A stretch of 64,000 nt of DNA, taken from assembly GCA_023213395.1 (NCBI GenBank), contig CM041465.1, positions 29,891,741 through 29,955,740 of the forward strand. The letters run 5' to 3'. Position numbers and translations under genes: made by a program. The notes beneath the pieces are model-generated. The model was not told the origin of the DNA, made no database searches, and worked only from the letters and a program-made list of their open reading frames with translations. How positions within the stretch are numbered: the stretch's first letter is position 1; each line of letters starts with the position of its first letter. The DNA comes from Cycas panzhihuaensis (lineage: Eukaryota > Cycadophyta). Below are positions 40,770 to 50,515 of the stretch, piece after piece.

Positions 40770-40781
40770 GCTCTAATACCA
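40770..40781 (-). promoter_or_regulatory. Primer-binding site of Gypsy H
   Basis: The minus strand reads TGGTATTAGAGC, one mismatch from the common tRNA-iMet complement. It places the 5' LTR of H to the right, starting near 40784. Confidence 0.75.
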
Positions 40782-40875
40782 ATTATAACAATCCCTCTTG
40801 ACGAGGATGCCCTAGTACCCATTGTAATAGTCTCTCTTCACGAGGATAGTTCTAATATCGATTAGTAATTACTTC
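40771..40875 (+). repeat. Tandem repetition of the primer-site/LTR junction, period about 40 bp
   Basis: Units start ctctaataccaatta (40771), cctagtacccattg (40811) and tctaatatcgatta (40851). The first two share a ctctTgacgaggat / ctctTcacgaggat core. The unit spans the primer-binding site and LTR edge of H. Confidence 0.6.
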
Positions 40876-42064
40876 CTAAACTGCCTAAAGGTTCAATTAA
40901 CATGAGTAGTGAACCATAGGACCAATAAGCGACATACCATTTTAGCAATTTAAAGAATTATATAAATGCATGCACTCTATATAATATTAATATGTAGATT
41001 AATTCTTTCTATAACATAAGAACACATACATAATCTGGCACTATCACCAAAGAATGCAACAACTAATAAATGATTATTTAAGCACAATTGAATAATAATC
41101 ATGTAATATCATCTATATGCTAATATAAATCTAGAAGATGAGAATTTATCTTTTGTGGAGAAAAGCCAAATTGCTTAGAGCCACCTAGCCAACTATAAAC
41201 CCTTCATGATAATATGTATATGTGTTGAGGCATGTGAAATGAGTGTTGGTAATGGGCTTTTGTTCTTGTCTCGTCCTCTAGTAACTACAATAGAGTATAT
41301 ATATATTATCTCAACAGTTATTGATTGTATTATAAGGGGTCAAAGCAACTATATAGTACATGTAAATGGCAACTACATTATGACTCAAGTAGCACATCTC
41401 ATGCACACAATAATAATAATTTTATGACTTATCTACAGTAGCTCTAGTTTATACCATATGCATTCCACTATAGAAAATATATTAAGTTTCAACCATAACA
41501 TTATTCTCCACATGGCACCCCACCATGTCAAGAGTATACCCACGTATAAGCTATGATGTTTGTAACTCCCTTAGCATCATACTAAGGCCCTTTGGCATCA
41601 CACCAAAGTTGAGTGTCATACCTTATATAGGTTATGATTCCCACAACTCCTTAGGCATCATATCAAAGCCCTTCAACATCACAATGAAGTTAGGCAATTG
41701 TGTTCATAAGACAATGAAAATCAAGGCATTATTGCCTAATATTCAGCGTCACACATTGTCTATAGCATGATCTATCATAGATTCAACATAAGTATGCAAA
41801 CGTTAAGGGATCAAACTAACATGAAAATAGATGGGTCATAAACTCAAATTTATAGCATGGAAACCAATGATTGAAAATAATAAATTGATTAGCAAAAGGG
41901 TTTTTACTCCCCAATTCTATTGGAAGATAATGTTTAATTTAACATAAGGATCATTATGAACTTTAATTAATCAGTAATTAGTGGGTAATTAGGTGGTTAG
42001 GTTGTTAGATGGTTATATAACCATTAATAACCATAAACCATGAGTTATATATATACACACATTT
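40784..42064 (-). repeat. Probable 5' LTR of Gypsy H and flank
   Basis: Starts TATAACAATCCCTCTT (decayed TG) next to the primer site. No second LTR was found in the window, so the far end is not fixed and may lie before 42064. No gene is seen; the open frames at 41206-41427 and 41525-41770 match nothing known. It contains an 80-bp tandem duplication. Confidence 0.5.
41541..41702 (+). repeat. Tandem duplication, period about 80 bp
   Basis: cacgtataagctatgatgtt...ctcccttagcatcat...ggcatcacaccaaagtt is repeated as ccttatataggttatgattc...ctccttaggcatcat...aacatcacaatgaagtt. The copies are diverged. Confidence 0.65.
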
Positions 42065-42069
42065 GACTA
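42065..42069. repeat. Target site duplication GACTA of Gypsy C, left copy
   Basis: GACTA precedes the 5' LTR and recurs at 50511-50515 directly after the 3' LTR. Confidence 0.92.
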
Positions 42070-42607
42070 TGTTGTGTTCCTAAGGAATCCCCTCAAGTTA
42101 TCTAAATTCTAGTTGAAATTTATGCTTGCTTGTAAGGTCAAATTCATCAAGGAATATTAGGAGGAATATCTCATCCTCTAACTGACTTATGTTGAACACA
42201 ATATTAAAGAGAATATCATCTTGTTGGTTGACCTCTATTTGAGGGATTTTGACCACTATAAATAAGGAGTTTGGGTCTCATCCCAAATCATCTTTTGGAG
42301 ACTCGTATGGTTGAACATTTTTGGTCTTGGGCCCATAATTAGTTTGCCCATTTGGGGCCTACAGTTTGAAGGATTTCTCACCTTGAAGAGGGAATCTCAC
42401 TTCTAAGGAAAAGATTGGTATTTTGATGTAACTAACTCTATTTTTGATATTATTTGATAATAAATATGATTATTTCCTTTTTGTTGATTCTGGAATTCTT
42501 TTTCCTTGTTAATTTTCTGTTGCATAATATCTAGTTATTGTCCTTTCAATGGAGTATTATCTATGTTTCAAGGAAAATTGCTATAAAGATAAAATTAGAT
42601 CGCTTCA
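42070..42607 (+). repeat. 5' LTR of Gypsy C
   Basis: 538 bp, TGTTGTGTTCC to ATCGCTTCA. Its 3' portion (from ggtattttga near 42418) is recognisably related to the LTRs of element E (60332, 62259), including the ttgctataaa block near the end. Confidence 0.92.
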
Positions 42608-42610
42608 AAG

Positions 42611-42622
42611 TGGTACTAAAGC
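42611..42622 (+). promoter_or_regulatory. Primer-binding site of Gypsy C
   Basis: TGGTACTAAAGC lies three bases after the LTR. It resembles the TGGTATCAAAGC/TGGTATCAGAGC primer complements with a few changes. Confidence 0.7.
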
Positions 42623-42719
42623 CTCGTTTGAGGGGAAAGGACAAGCCAAAAAATCCCCCCCTCCCCCAGGGAAGCAAAAACAGAATTGAGATCAGGAAAA
42701 AAACCTCATTTTCAGAGAG

Positions 42720-43715
42720 ATGGCAACTCAATCCAGAACATCGGAGGAAAATTTTGAAGACGCATCAGAATTAACTCAAAGCATAAGATCTTTATCAATT
42801 ATAATCCAAGACTTACTCGCAAATGCGGAGCAAGCAACACATGATGTGTCAGAAGGAGAAATAGATAACAATAACGTCTCAGGACCAGAACAGATGGATG
42901 TTAGGAACCATCAAGAAAACCAAGGAAATGAAACTAAGAGATTCAATGGATGAGGTTATGAGAGTAGAATTCCTAAAATGGATAATGAATTGAAAGGGGC
43001 AAGACCATCTCTAGAGAAGTTTGATCTAGAAATATCAAAGAATATCACAAATTAGGCCTTATAAATGGACAACTATTTTAGTGTTTTTAAATCAACAACT
43101 AAGGAAAATATGGAAATATCTTCCTTACACTTAAGCGGAAGGGCATTAAGATGGTACTATCGGTGGCCAAAAATGAATATACCAATTCAACAGACTTGGG
43201 AGAACCTAAGAGTAGGTTTTGTAGAGCAATATAACAACTCTTAGAATACATATTATTTTGCTCAATTAACACAGTTACATTAGTAGGGAATGGGGACGGT
43301 CCAAGAATACGTGGAGCAGTTCCAAACTCTATAATGTATGGTCCCATAAAAAGTACCACAAGAATGTTTATTGGAGACTTACATCAATAAATTAAAAAAT
43401 CAAATCAAATTTAGTGTTAAAACAATAAAACCACCACAACTCCAAGTAGCAATTTTGATAGAAAGGAATGTGGAGGCACAACTCAGAAATAACAGGCCAC
43501 CATATACGAGGAGATATGAGCCACCATCATATCATACCCAAAATATTAATTGGATAAGATTGGGAATAAAACCAGACCTTCCATTAGCTATGAAGAATAC
43601 AAGAGAAAACTCAACAAAAGATGAGCACTTAAGGAAGGGGGCGTGCTTCAAGTATGAAGGGAAATGGGATAAGGAGGACCAGTGCCCAATAAAAAATGCT
43701 TTTCATGATCAATAA
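42720..43715 (+). pseudogene. Gypsy C gag remnant
   Basis: An open start MATQSRTSEENFEDASELTQ (42720) gives an acidic N-terminus. The capsid region follows around 43080-43330 (LSGRALRWYYRWPKMN, TWENLRVGFVEQY, GTVQEYVEQFQTL). A C-terminal stretch (43371-43715) ends in KGACFKYEGKWDKEDQCPIKNAFH, a zinc-knuckle region whose second Cys is Tyr. A handful of stops split it. Confidence 0.82.
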
Positions 43716-43859
43716 TGAGGGTGCAAAAATACCAGAAGAAGCAGAACAAAACCAAAGTGTAGAAAGTGACAAAAATGAACCTTTTGAAGTGGATACAAGG
43801 AATGTCCAAATATCATTGCAGCCCATTACAGGGCAATAAGTATCCTCGCAAACCCCAAG

Positions 43860-44160
43860 ATTGGACACCAGTATCAATCTTGGTAGATAGTGGAAGTACA
43901 CACAATTTTATAAACAGGGCATCGACAGAGAAACTGGGATTACAAGTGAAACCTCTCAACACATTCTAGGTGCAATAGTAAATGGGAGAACAATGTCGTG
44001 TGGAGGATATTGTAAAGACACAACTCTCTAGATCAACGATTACAAAGTCACAACTTGTATGTTTGCCATGCCCATAGGCGGGGCAGATGTAGTTCAAGGG
44101 ATTCAATGGCTACAAACGTTAGGGAACATCATTACTAACTATATGTGTTTTCGACAAAAG
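43860..44160 (+). pseudogene. Gypsy C protease remnant
   Basis: SILVDSGSTHNFINRASTEKL at about 43876 retains the retropepsin DSG. A second block near 44064 (MPIGGADVVQGIQWLQTLG) is the conserved protease tail of chromoviruses. One stop and a frameshift lie between them. Confidence 0.85.
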
Positions 44161-44279
44161 GGATGTAAATATTAACTGCAAACCCCAACCACACCTCCAG
44201 TTCAACTTGTATCATCACACACGATGGAAAAACTTCTAAAGAATAATTCACAAGTGTACATATTGTCATGTTCCTAAGA

Positions 44280-44660
44280 CTTCAACCCTACAAACAGATG
44301 TCGATGAGACAAAATAATCGACATAAGTTATCACTAAAATTTTTTGGATCGTACCAAATTGAGGAGCATATAAAAGAAGTGGCATATTAGGTAAAATTAC
44401 CACAAGAAAGCAAAATTCATAATATCTTTCATGTGTCTTGTTTAAAGGGAAAACTAGGCGAAATAGAGACGTCGCAAATGAATTTACCAAAATTGGACAA
44501 AGAAGGAATGGTAATAGTGGAACCTAAAGGAATACTGAAGACCAGGGAAAAGAATTTGCATTCCAAGATAATAAAAGAATACCTCATCAAATGGAAGACA
44601 TTGGAGCTTGAAGATGCAACGTGGGAGTCTAGAGAATAGATACAGAAAAATGGGCCTTTA
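44280..44660 (+). pseudogene. Gypsy C integrase C-terminus and chromodomain
   Basis: LQPYKQMSMRQNN (about 44281) and LKFFGSYQIEEHIKEVAY are the end of integrase. FHVSCLKGKLG follows, then the chromodomain GILKTREKNLHSKIIKEYLIKWKTLELEDATWE (seen in parts from 44530), with the W...A.W aromatic positions kept. The join to protease at about 44280 marks a large internal deletion. Confidence 0.85.
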
Positions 44661-44662
44661 CC

Positions 44663-44684
44663 AATACTTTGAGGGCAAAGTATT
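44663..44684 (+). promoter_or_regulatory. Hairpin with AGGG loop upstream of the Gypsy C polypurine tract
   Basis: The arms AATACTTTG and CAAAGTATT pair perfectly over 9 bp around AGGG. The polypurine tract starts six bases later (44690-44700). Compare 6153-6174 and 62217-62240. Confidence 0.8.
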
Positions 44685-44689
44685 TTCTA

Positions 44690-44700
44690 AAGGGGAGGGA
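44690..44700 (+). promoter_or_regulatory. Polypurine tract of Gypsy C
   Basis: The purine run aaggggaggga ends two bases before the start of the 3' LTR (TATTGTG at 44703). Confidence 0.85.
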
Positions 44701-44704
44701 CTTA

Positions 44705-44709
44705 TTGTG
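44705..44709. repeat. Target site duplication TTGTG of Copia D, left copy
   Basis: TTGTG precedes the left LTR and recurs at 49975-49979 after the right LTR. It falls inside the first bases of the Gypsy C 3' LTR. Confidence 0.93.
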
Positions 44710-44917
44710 TGTAACAAAACCTTGATGAGGAATAAATTCGCTATCTCAATGTATTTTTTATTAATGATTTGTTACATATATATACAAGTACAAGGGGGGT
44801 ACAAATGGTAACCGCTCAATCATGTAATGCCACTTGTCAACTTAAGAAATGAGGAGAAAGTGGTACATGACCCTTACATTAAATATTATAACTTAAGGTA
44901 AAACATTACTTTTTACA
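44710..44917 (-). repeat. Left LTR (3' LTR) of Copia D
   Basis: 208 bp. On the plus strand it reads TGTAACAAAACC to ACTTTTTACA. The length equals that of its partner. Confidence 0.95.
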
Positions 44918-44939
44918 CCCCCTCTTAATGTTTTACCTA

Positions 44940-46475
44940 TCTTAACCCTAGTAGGTTTCTGAAGACACTGAATTTTTCTTTTCTAAGAGGTTTAGTGAGC
45001 ATATCAGCAATCTGATCTTCTGACAGACAATGCTAAAGTTCGATTTCTCTATTATGTGCCTTTTCTCTGATAAATGATGATGTACCTCGATATGCTTTGT
45101 TCTGGCATGTAAAACAGGATTCTTCGTCATTTTTATGGTACTTTGATTGTCACAAAATATTCGAGTAAATATTGTTTGTTCTTCTCCTAGTTCTTTCAGT
45201 AGTTGTCTAATCCATATTCCTTCATAATCAACGTTGGCTGCTGACTTGTATTCTACTTTTGTTGAGGACAATGCTACCGTTGACTATTTTTTACTGCTCT
45301 AGGAGATCGAGGAATTTCCAATGAAGAAGCAATACCCTGATATTAACTTTCTATCTGTTTTGTCTCCAGCCCAGTCTGAATCGCAGAGACCTGTTAATTG
45401 TGTATTGTTTTCTTTATTATATCTCGGGCCAAGATTCATTGTTCCTTTCAAGTAACGCAATATTCTTTTTTCAGCATTCCAATGTGGGATTTTAGGGTTT
45501 TCCATGAACCTGGAAATCAACCCTACAACATATGATATGTCTGGTCGTATGGCTGTGAGATAGATTAAGCTTCCAACTAGTTGTCTATATTATGTGGCAT
45601 CGATTGAAGCTGCATCTTGTACTGTATTCAACACGAACCTTGTTTCCATTGGTGTGCAGACACTATTACAATTTTCCATTCCAAACTTGGTCAACAAGTT
45701 CTTTACATACTTTGTTTGTGAGAGAGTAATGGAAGAATTGTTTTGTTTAATTTATATTCCAAGGTAATAATGTAGCATTCCTAAATCTGTCATTTCAAAT
45801 ACTTTTTTAAACTTATCTTTGATGAATGCTATTGAATTTTTATCATCTCCAGTAATCAGCATGTCATCTGCATACACTACAACAATGGAGATTGATCCTG
45901 AATTGCCTTTCACATACAGACTATGATCAGATTCACATCGATGAAAGCCATTATTTGTTAAGTATGAATCTAATTTAGCATACCAGGCTCTTGAAGCTTG
46001 TTTAATCCCATACAGTGCCTTCTTCAATTTGCAAACCATATTTTCTTGTCATGGTTTTATGTATCCTTCTGGTTGATACATATACACCTCTTCTTATAGG
46101 TCTTCATTCAAGAACACACTTTTGACGTCCATTTGATAGATTTCTCAACCCTTTTGAGCAGCAAGAGCAATCACTATTCTTACCATGTTCAATTTTGCCA
46201 CTGGTGAAAACGTTTTTTCATAATCAATTCTTGTTACTTGAGTATAGCCTTTTGTTACCAGTCTGGCCTTGTATTTTTCTACTTCTCCATTTGGCTTCTC
46301 TTTTATCTTGTATACCCATTTGCAGTTTACAATGGGTTTATCTTCTGAAATTGGGACGAGGTTCCATGTCTTATTCTTTTCTATGGCTTCAATTTCAGCA
46401 TCCATCGTAATTCTCCAATTTTGGAAGCTACTGACTTTTTTATAAGAGTTTGGTTCAATGGAACAAAGCAATGCC
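44940..46475 (-). pseudogene. Copia D RT and RNase H
   Basis: RT begins with the 46471-46145 open frame (NWRITMDAEIEAIEKNKTWNL, VNCKWVYKIKEKPNGEVEKY). After a stop it continues through QMDVKSVFLNEDL and then 46039-45752 (ALYGIKQASRAWYAKL; VVVYADDMLITG with the catalytic YADD). RNase H: the 45520-45299 frame (RILRYLKGTMNLG, CDSDWAGDKTDRK), then 45271-44948 (TKVEYKSAANVDYEGIWIRQLL, DNQSTIKMTKNPVLHARTKHI). Only a few stops and frameshifts separate these parts. Confidence 0.9.
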
Positions 46476-46549
46476 TGAGGTTTCTGTGATCTTATTCGAT
46501 GTTTAAATATATCTCCTTTTGTTTCTTCAAGAGTTTTAAGATACCACCT

Positions 46550-47400
46550 TGGTACTCTTTTTGAGGTGCATTCCTGTAATGATTTTTCATCATCTCTGGA
46601 ATTGGAGCTGCTGTATGACTCGAGGTTGCAACTACTAGTTAGTTATTTATCTAGATTCTCATTTTCTGAAGAATCTTCTCCTGTCTCAATTATTTCTAAG
46701 GTTATATCTGACTTGTTTTCCAACTGGTCAGGACATATATCCGAATGATCTTCATCGATCTGTACCGTTGTATCAATATTTTCCTTTTTCTCATCAAAAA
46801 TTACACCCCTGCTGACATAAAGCTTATATGTTTTTTGATCCATGCACCTGTAGGCCTTTGAATGGTTGCTATATCCAACCAGTATGCATTATATGCTTTT
46901 ATTGCCTAATTTAGCTCTTTTCTTATCTGGAATATGAACATAAGCCTTGCAATCAAATATTTTCAAATGGCTTACATTAGGTTTGTGTCCTAACCATGCT
47001 TCTTCAGGAGTTGTATTGTCTAAGGACTGAGTAGGGCTTCTGTTGATCAAATATGTAGCTGTATGTACAACTTCTGCTGAATATTTCTTTGCTAAATCTT
47101 TATTATTTAGCATATAATGAGCCATTTCTACAATTGTTCTGTTCATTCTTTCTGCAACTCGATTGGATTGAAGTGTATAAGGAGTTGTGAACTGTCTTTG
47201 AATTCTATGTATTTTGCAGAAATGAATGAATTCATTGGACATAAACTCTCCACCTCTATCAGAACGAACATATTCGATCCTTTGACTGCTTTCCAATTCA
47301 CTTGTAGCTTTAAATTCTTTAAAATATCTAAATGTTTCTTATTTGCTAGATAGAAAGTACACCCAAGTTTTCCTAAAAGAATCATCAATGAAGGTCAAGA
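46550..47400 (-). pseudogene. Copia D integrase
   Basis: The 47296-46889 frame carries YVRSDRGGEFMSNEFIHF with the second catalytic Asp. It continues with QSNRVAERMNRTIVEMAHYM, including the Glu, and YLINRSPTQSLDNTTPEEAW. The first Asp region near 47395 is frameshifted. The C-terminal part reads YKLYVSRGVIFDE at 46830, as in Copia. Confidence 0.87.
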
Positions 47401-47482
47401 AATACCTTGATCCATTTGTCAAGATGAGCATAAACGGACCACATAGATCAATGTGTATTAATTCCAATTTGCATTGTGCGCG

Positions 47483-48100
47483 CTAAGTGGTCTTTGAAAA
47501 CAGAGTCCTGTGTTGTTTTCCCATCATACAACTTTTACATATAAAATGGTTAAATGAGATATCTGGCAGACCTTTCACCATGTTATATTTTTTTAATCTT
47601 TCTAACCTATCATGAGAGATATGACCATACTTCAAATGCCAAATTTTATTATTATCAGTGCTATCTGCAGCAAAAGCTTTTACATCAGAAATTATTTTGG
47701 TAGGGCCTTTGTTAGGCATTACAAGAGTTGAAAGGAGCTTATACAACCTATTGCATTTTTCTCCTTTAGTTATAACTACCCCATTTCCTTCCATATCAAA
47801 GATATAACAATATCCATGTTTATCAAATATTGTTCTTAACTCTTTATCACTCAATTATGAAACTGACAGGAGATTTTTTTTAATTACGGATACAAAAAAG
47901 ACATTGCCAATACGTTGAATTTTTCCATCAATATATATGGCGATTTGTCCTATTCCCCTTATGTGTAAGGGAAAATTATCTCCTAGCTCAACAGATGCGT
48001 TACATTCATAAGGTTTGATAATTTCAAACCATTCTTTGACTCCTGTCATATGATATGAAGCACCCGAGTCTATATACCAGTTCTCTGTTATTTGCATTTA
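47483..48100 (-). pseudogene. Copia D protease and GAG-pre-integrase
   Basis: Protease (48097-47855): NWYIDSGASYHMTGVKEWFE with an intact catalytic DSG. GAG-pre-integrase (47854-47483): IWHLKYGHISHDRLERL...CKSCMMGKQHR, with the HHCC zinc residues all in place. One stop separates them. Confidence 0.9.
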
Positions 48101-48202
48101 CGCTGCAATAAAAACGGTTTCAATCTCTTCTTCTAGTATGTCTTTTTCTTTGCTATAATTTTCGAATACCTGTTGTTTTCTTTTCTGTAGTTCTGCACGT
48201 TT

Positions 48203-49066
48203 CTAGTAGCACTGATAGGGGTAATGACCTGTTTGGCCACAGTGATAACAAACATCAAAAGCTCTACAGTTACTTGAAAAGTAACATGGTTTTCTGCAGT
48301 TAAAATATACTCTAGCATCTCGAGGCGGATTGTTGATCATTCTTCCTCGTCCTCTTCCTTCCGTCCAGCATCCCCTATGACTTGCTGGCATTCTTCCTCT
48401 TCATCTGGGATTAAATTGTCCTCTTCCTCTGCCTCCTATCTGAAGTTTCGAAATGAGTGCATCTTTAATTTCTGACTCTTCTTCGTACAATTGATTTCTT
48501 TGCTCTTTAGCATACATATGTCCTGTTAATGTATCAAAAAACATTGTGGTTGTATATCCTCCTCCTGTCAACATATTTACCATATTATCAAAAAACTTTG
48601 GAAGTTTATTGAGCACCAGGTGAATTAGTTCTATGTCTGTTAACTTCTCTCCTGTTGTGAGAAGGGCAGTTTTAATGCTAGTTAACTTGGTTAAGAAATC
48701 TAACACAGTTTGTTCCTCTCTCATTTTCAATTTATAAAGCTCTTCTCTTAATGCCACAATTCTAGCTTCAATTTTTCTACTAAACATTGAAGTCATAACT
48801 TGCCAAATTTTATTTGCATCTTCTAGGCCATCTACATAAACTAATAATGAGTTAGAAATCGAGAGTTTGAGGATTGAAACAACAACATTATTCCTTTCCT
48901 CCCAACTAGTCAAGTCTATTGCATCAGCAGACTGTTTTTCATCCCCAGTAGTGATTTTCCAAGCTCGCTTTGCTCTCAATAACCCTTCAATTTTGATTTT
49001 CCAGATACTGAAATTCATTTCTGTAAGTTTCTCACTTTCATTCAGCGAACCAGCAGAGGAGGCCAT
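48203..49066 (-). pseudogene. Copia D gag with zinc knuckles
   Basis: The start MASSAGSLNESEKLTEMNFS (49066) opens a 221-codon frame containing the gag core (WKIKIEGLLRAKRAWKI, LREELYKLKMREEQTVLDFL, LVLNKLPKFF). A single in-frame TGA at 48401, in an Arg-rich GRGRGQFNPR context where CGA is likely ancestral, separates it from the same-frame continuation. That continuation holds an intact knuckle (CYHCGQTGHYPYQC) and a decayed one before it (YFNCRKPCYFSSNC). Confidence 0.9.
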
Positions 49067-49754
49067 TATTAAGAGCGATTAGGGACAGAGAAACCAGATT
49101 TAACTATTTGTACGGCCTGTTGTACGGAGTTCTGTACATAACTAAAGTTGTACAGATTGAGACGAAATTATTCTTAAATGAAAGAACTCGCAAATGGGTG
49201 TCTAAATCTGTGTTTATTTTCTTGAATGGACTTTTGATGTGAGAGAAAAATCCAAGCGAATAAGCAAACCCGCGCCCAAGGGTTTTAGCCGTTTTTGAGA
49301 AAAAATCCAGAAGAAACAACTCAAATCTATGCAAACAATCACTGAAATTCTTCATCTAGGGATGAGAAAAGATTTGAATACTTGTACTGGGAATTTTGAT
49401 TAAAATTTTTTTGAAAAAACGCTGAGAAAAGACTTCAATCCCGGGCGCCTATATTTTAGCCTGAAACTGGGTCGAAATGACTCTGAATAATATCATCGCA
49501 GAAGAGAAAGATGTAGAGGAGGCTCTAATATTCGATCTGGGTGAGTTTCATCGAATTTTGACAACTTCGAATTTTGACATCTGTACAAGTCCGTACAATT
49601 GTCCAAATCCGTACGATTCTTCTTTCAAATTTGCCTGGACAATTTTGTCTTTACACAACAGATTCTTGTAATAACAGTTTGTCTCCAGTATTCTTCTTCT
49701 CCTTTTAATGAAGCCCAGATTTGCTTCTTCACAAGCAGGAGGACCTAAGAGCCT
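49067..49754 (-). other. Leader of Copia D
   Basis: Lies between the primer-binding site and the gag start. The open frame at 49355-49104 (minus) has no recognised domain. Nothing else is seen. Confidence 0.6.
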
Positions 49755-49766
49755 GCTCTGATACCA
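49755..49766 (-). promoter_or_regulatory. Primer-binding site of Copia D
   Basis: Minus strand TGGTATCAGAGC, an exact match to the tRNA-iMet complement, directly adjacent to the LTR. Confidence 0.95.
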
Positions 49767-49974
49767 TGTAACTAAACCTTGATGAGGAATAAATTCGCTC
49801 TCTCAATGTATTCGTTATTGATGATTCGTTACATATATATATACAAGTACAAGGTGGGTACAAATGGTAACCGCTCAACCATGTAATACCACTTGTCAAC
49901 TTAAGAAAGGAGGAGAAAGTGGTACGACCCTTACATTAAATATTATAACTTAAGGTAAAACATTACCTTTTACA
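49767..49974 (-). repeat. Right LTR (5' LTR) of Copia D
   Basis: 208 bp, partner of 44710-44917, followed by the TTGTG duplication. Confidence 0.95.
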
Positions 49975-49979
49975 TTGTG

Positions 49980-50510
49980 TTCTTAAAGAACCCCCTCAAG
50001 TTATGTAAATTTTAGTTGGGAATAATGCTTACTTATAAAGTTGATTTCATTAAAGAACGTCAGGAAGAATATCTCATCCTCTGGCCAACTTCTATTGGGT
50101 GCAATATTAAGGAGAATATCATCATGTTGGCTAACTTCTATTTGAGGTATTTTGACCACTATAAATAGGGAGTTTGGGCCTCATCTCAAATCATCTTTTG
50201 GAGACTCTTGTGGTTAAACATTGTCGGTCTTGGAGCTACAATTAGCGCGCCTATTTGGGAGCTGCAGTTTGAAGGGTTCCTCACTTCGAATATGAAAGCT
50301 CACTTCTAAGGAAAATATTGGTATTTTGATATAATTTGCTTCATTTTTAATATTATTCGATAATAAAGATCATTATTTCCCTTCTGTGGATTATGGAATT
50401 CCTTTTTCTTATTAATCTCCTGCTGCATAGTATCTAGTTCTTGTTTTTTCAGTGGATTATTATCTGTGTTTTAAGGAAAATTGCTATAAAGATAGAATTA
50501 AATCATTTTA
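49980..50510 (+). repeat. 3' LTR of Gypsy C, main part
   Basis: Continues the seven bases at 44703-44709 and aligns end to end with 42070-42607. It ends AATCATTTTA where the 5' LTR has GATCGCTTCA, and GACTA follows. Confidence 0.9.
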
Positions 50511-50515
50511 GACTA

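Larger units (their letters stand above)
44710..49974 (-). mobile_element. Ty1/Copia retrotransposon D nested in the Gypsy C 3' LTR
   Basis: Two 208-bp LTRs (44710-44917, 49767-49974) differ at about 11 positions plus two small indels by hand count, fewer than the gag-only element at 5870. TTGTG flanks it. The minus-strand primer site TGGTATCAGAGC (49755-49766) and a minus-strand purine tract (AGAGGGGG, about 44918-44925) set the direction. It is the best preserved coding element in the window: long gag, DSG protease, YADD RT and recognisable integrase, broken by relatively few stops. Confidence 0.95.
42070..50510 (+). mobile_element. Ty3/Gypsy chromovirus C, core-deleted, with Copia D nested in its 3' LTR
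   Basis: The 5' LTR is 538 bp (42070-42607). The 3' LTR is 44703-44709 plus 49980-50510, also 538 bp once Copia D and one TTGTG are removed. GACTA flanks the whole. Gag and protease are followed by an abrupt jump to the integrase C-terminus and chromodomain at about 44280, so RT, RNase H and most of integrase are missing. The polypurine tract aaaggggaggga ends at 44700. Confidence 0.92.
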
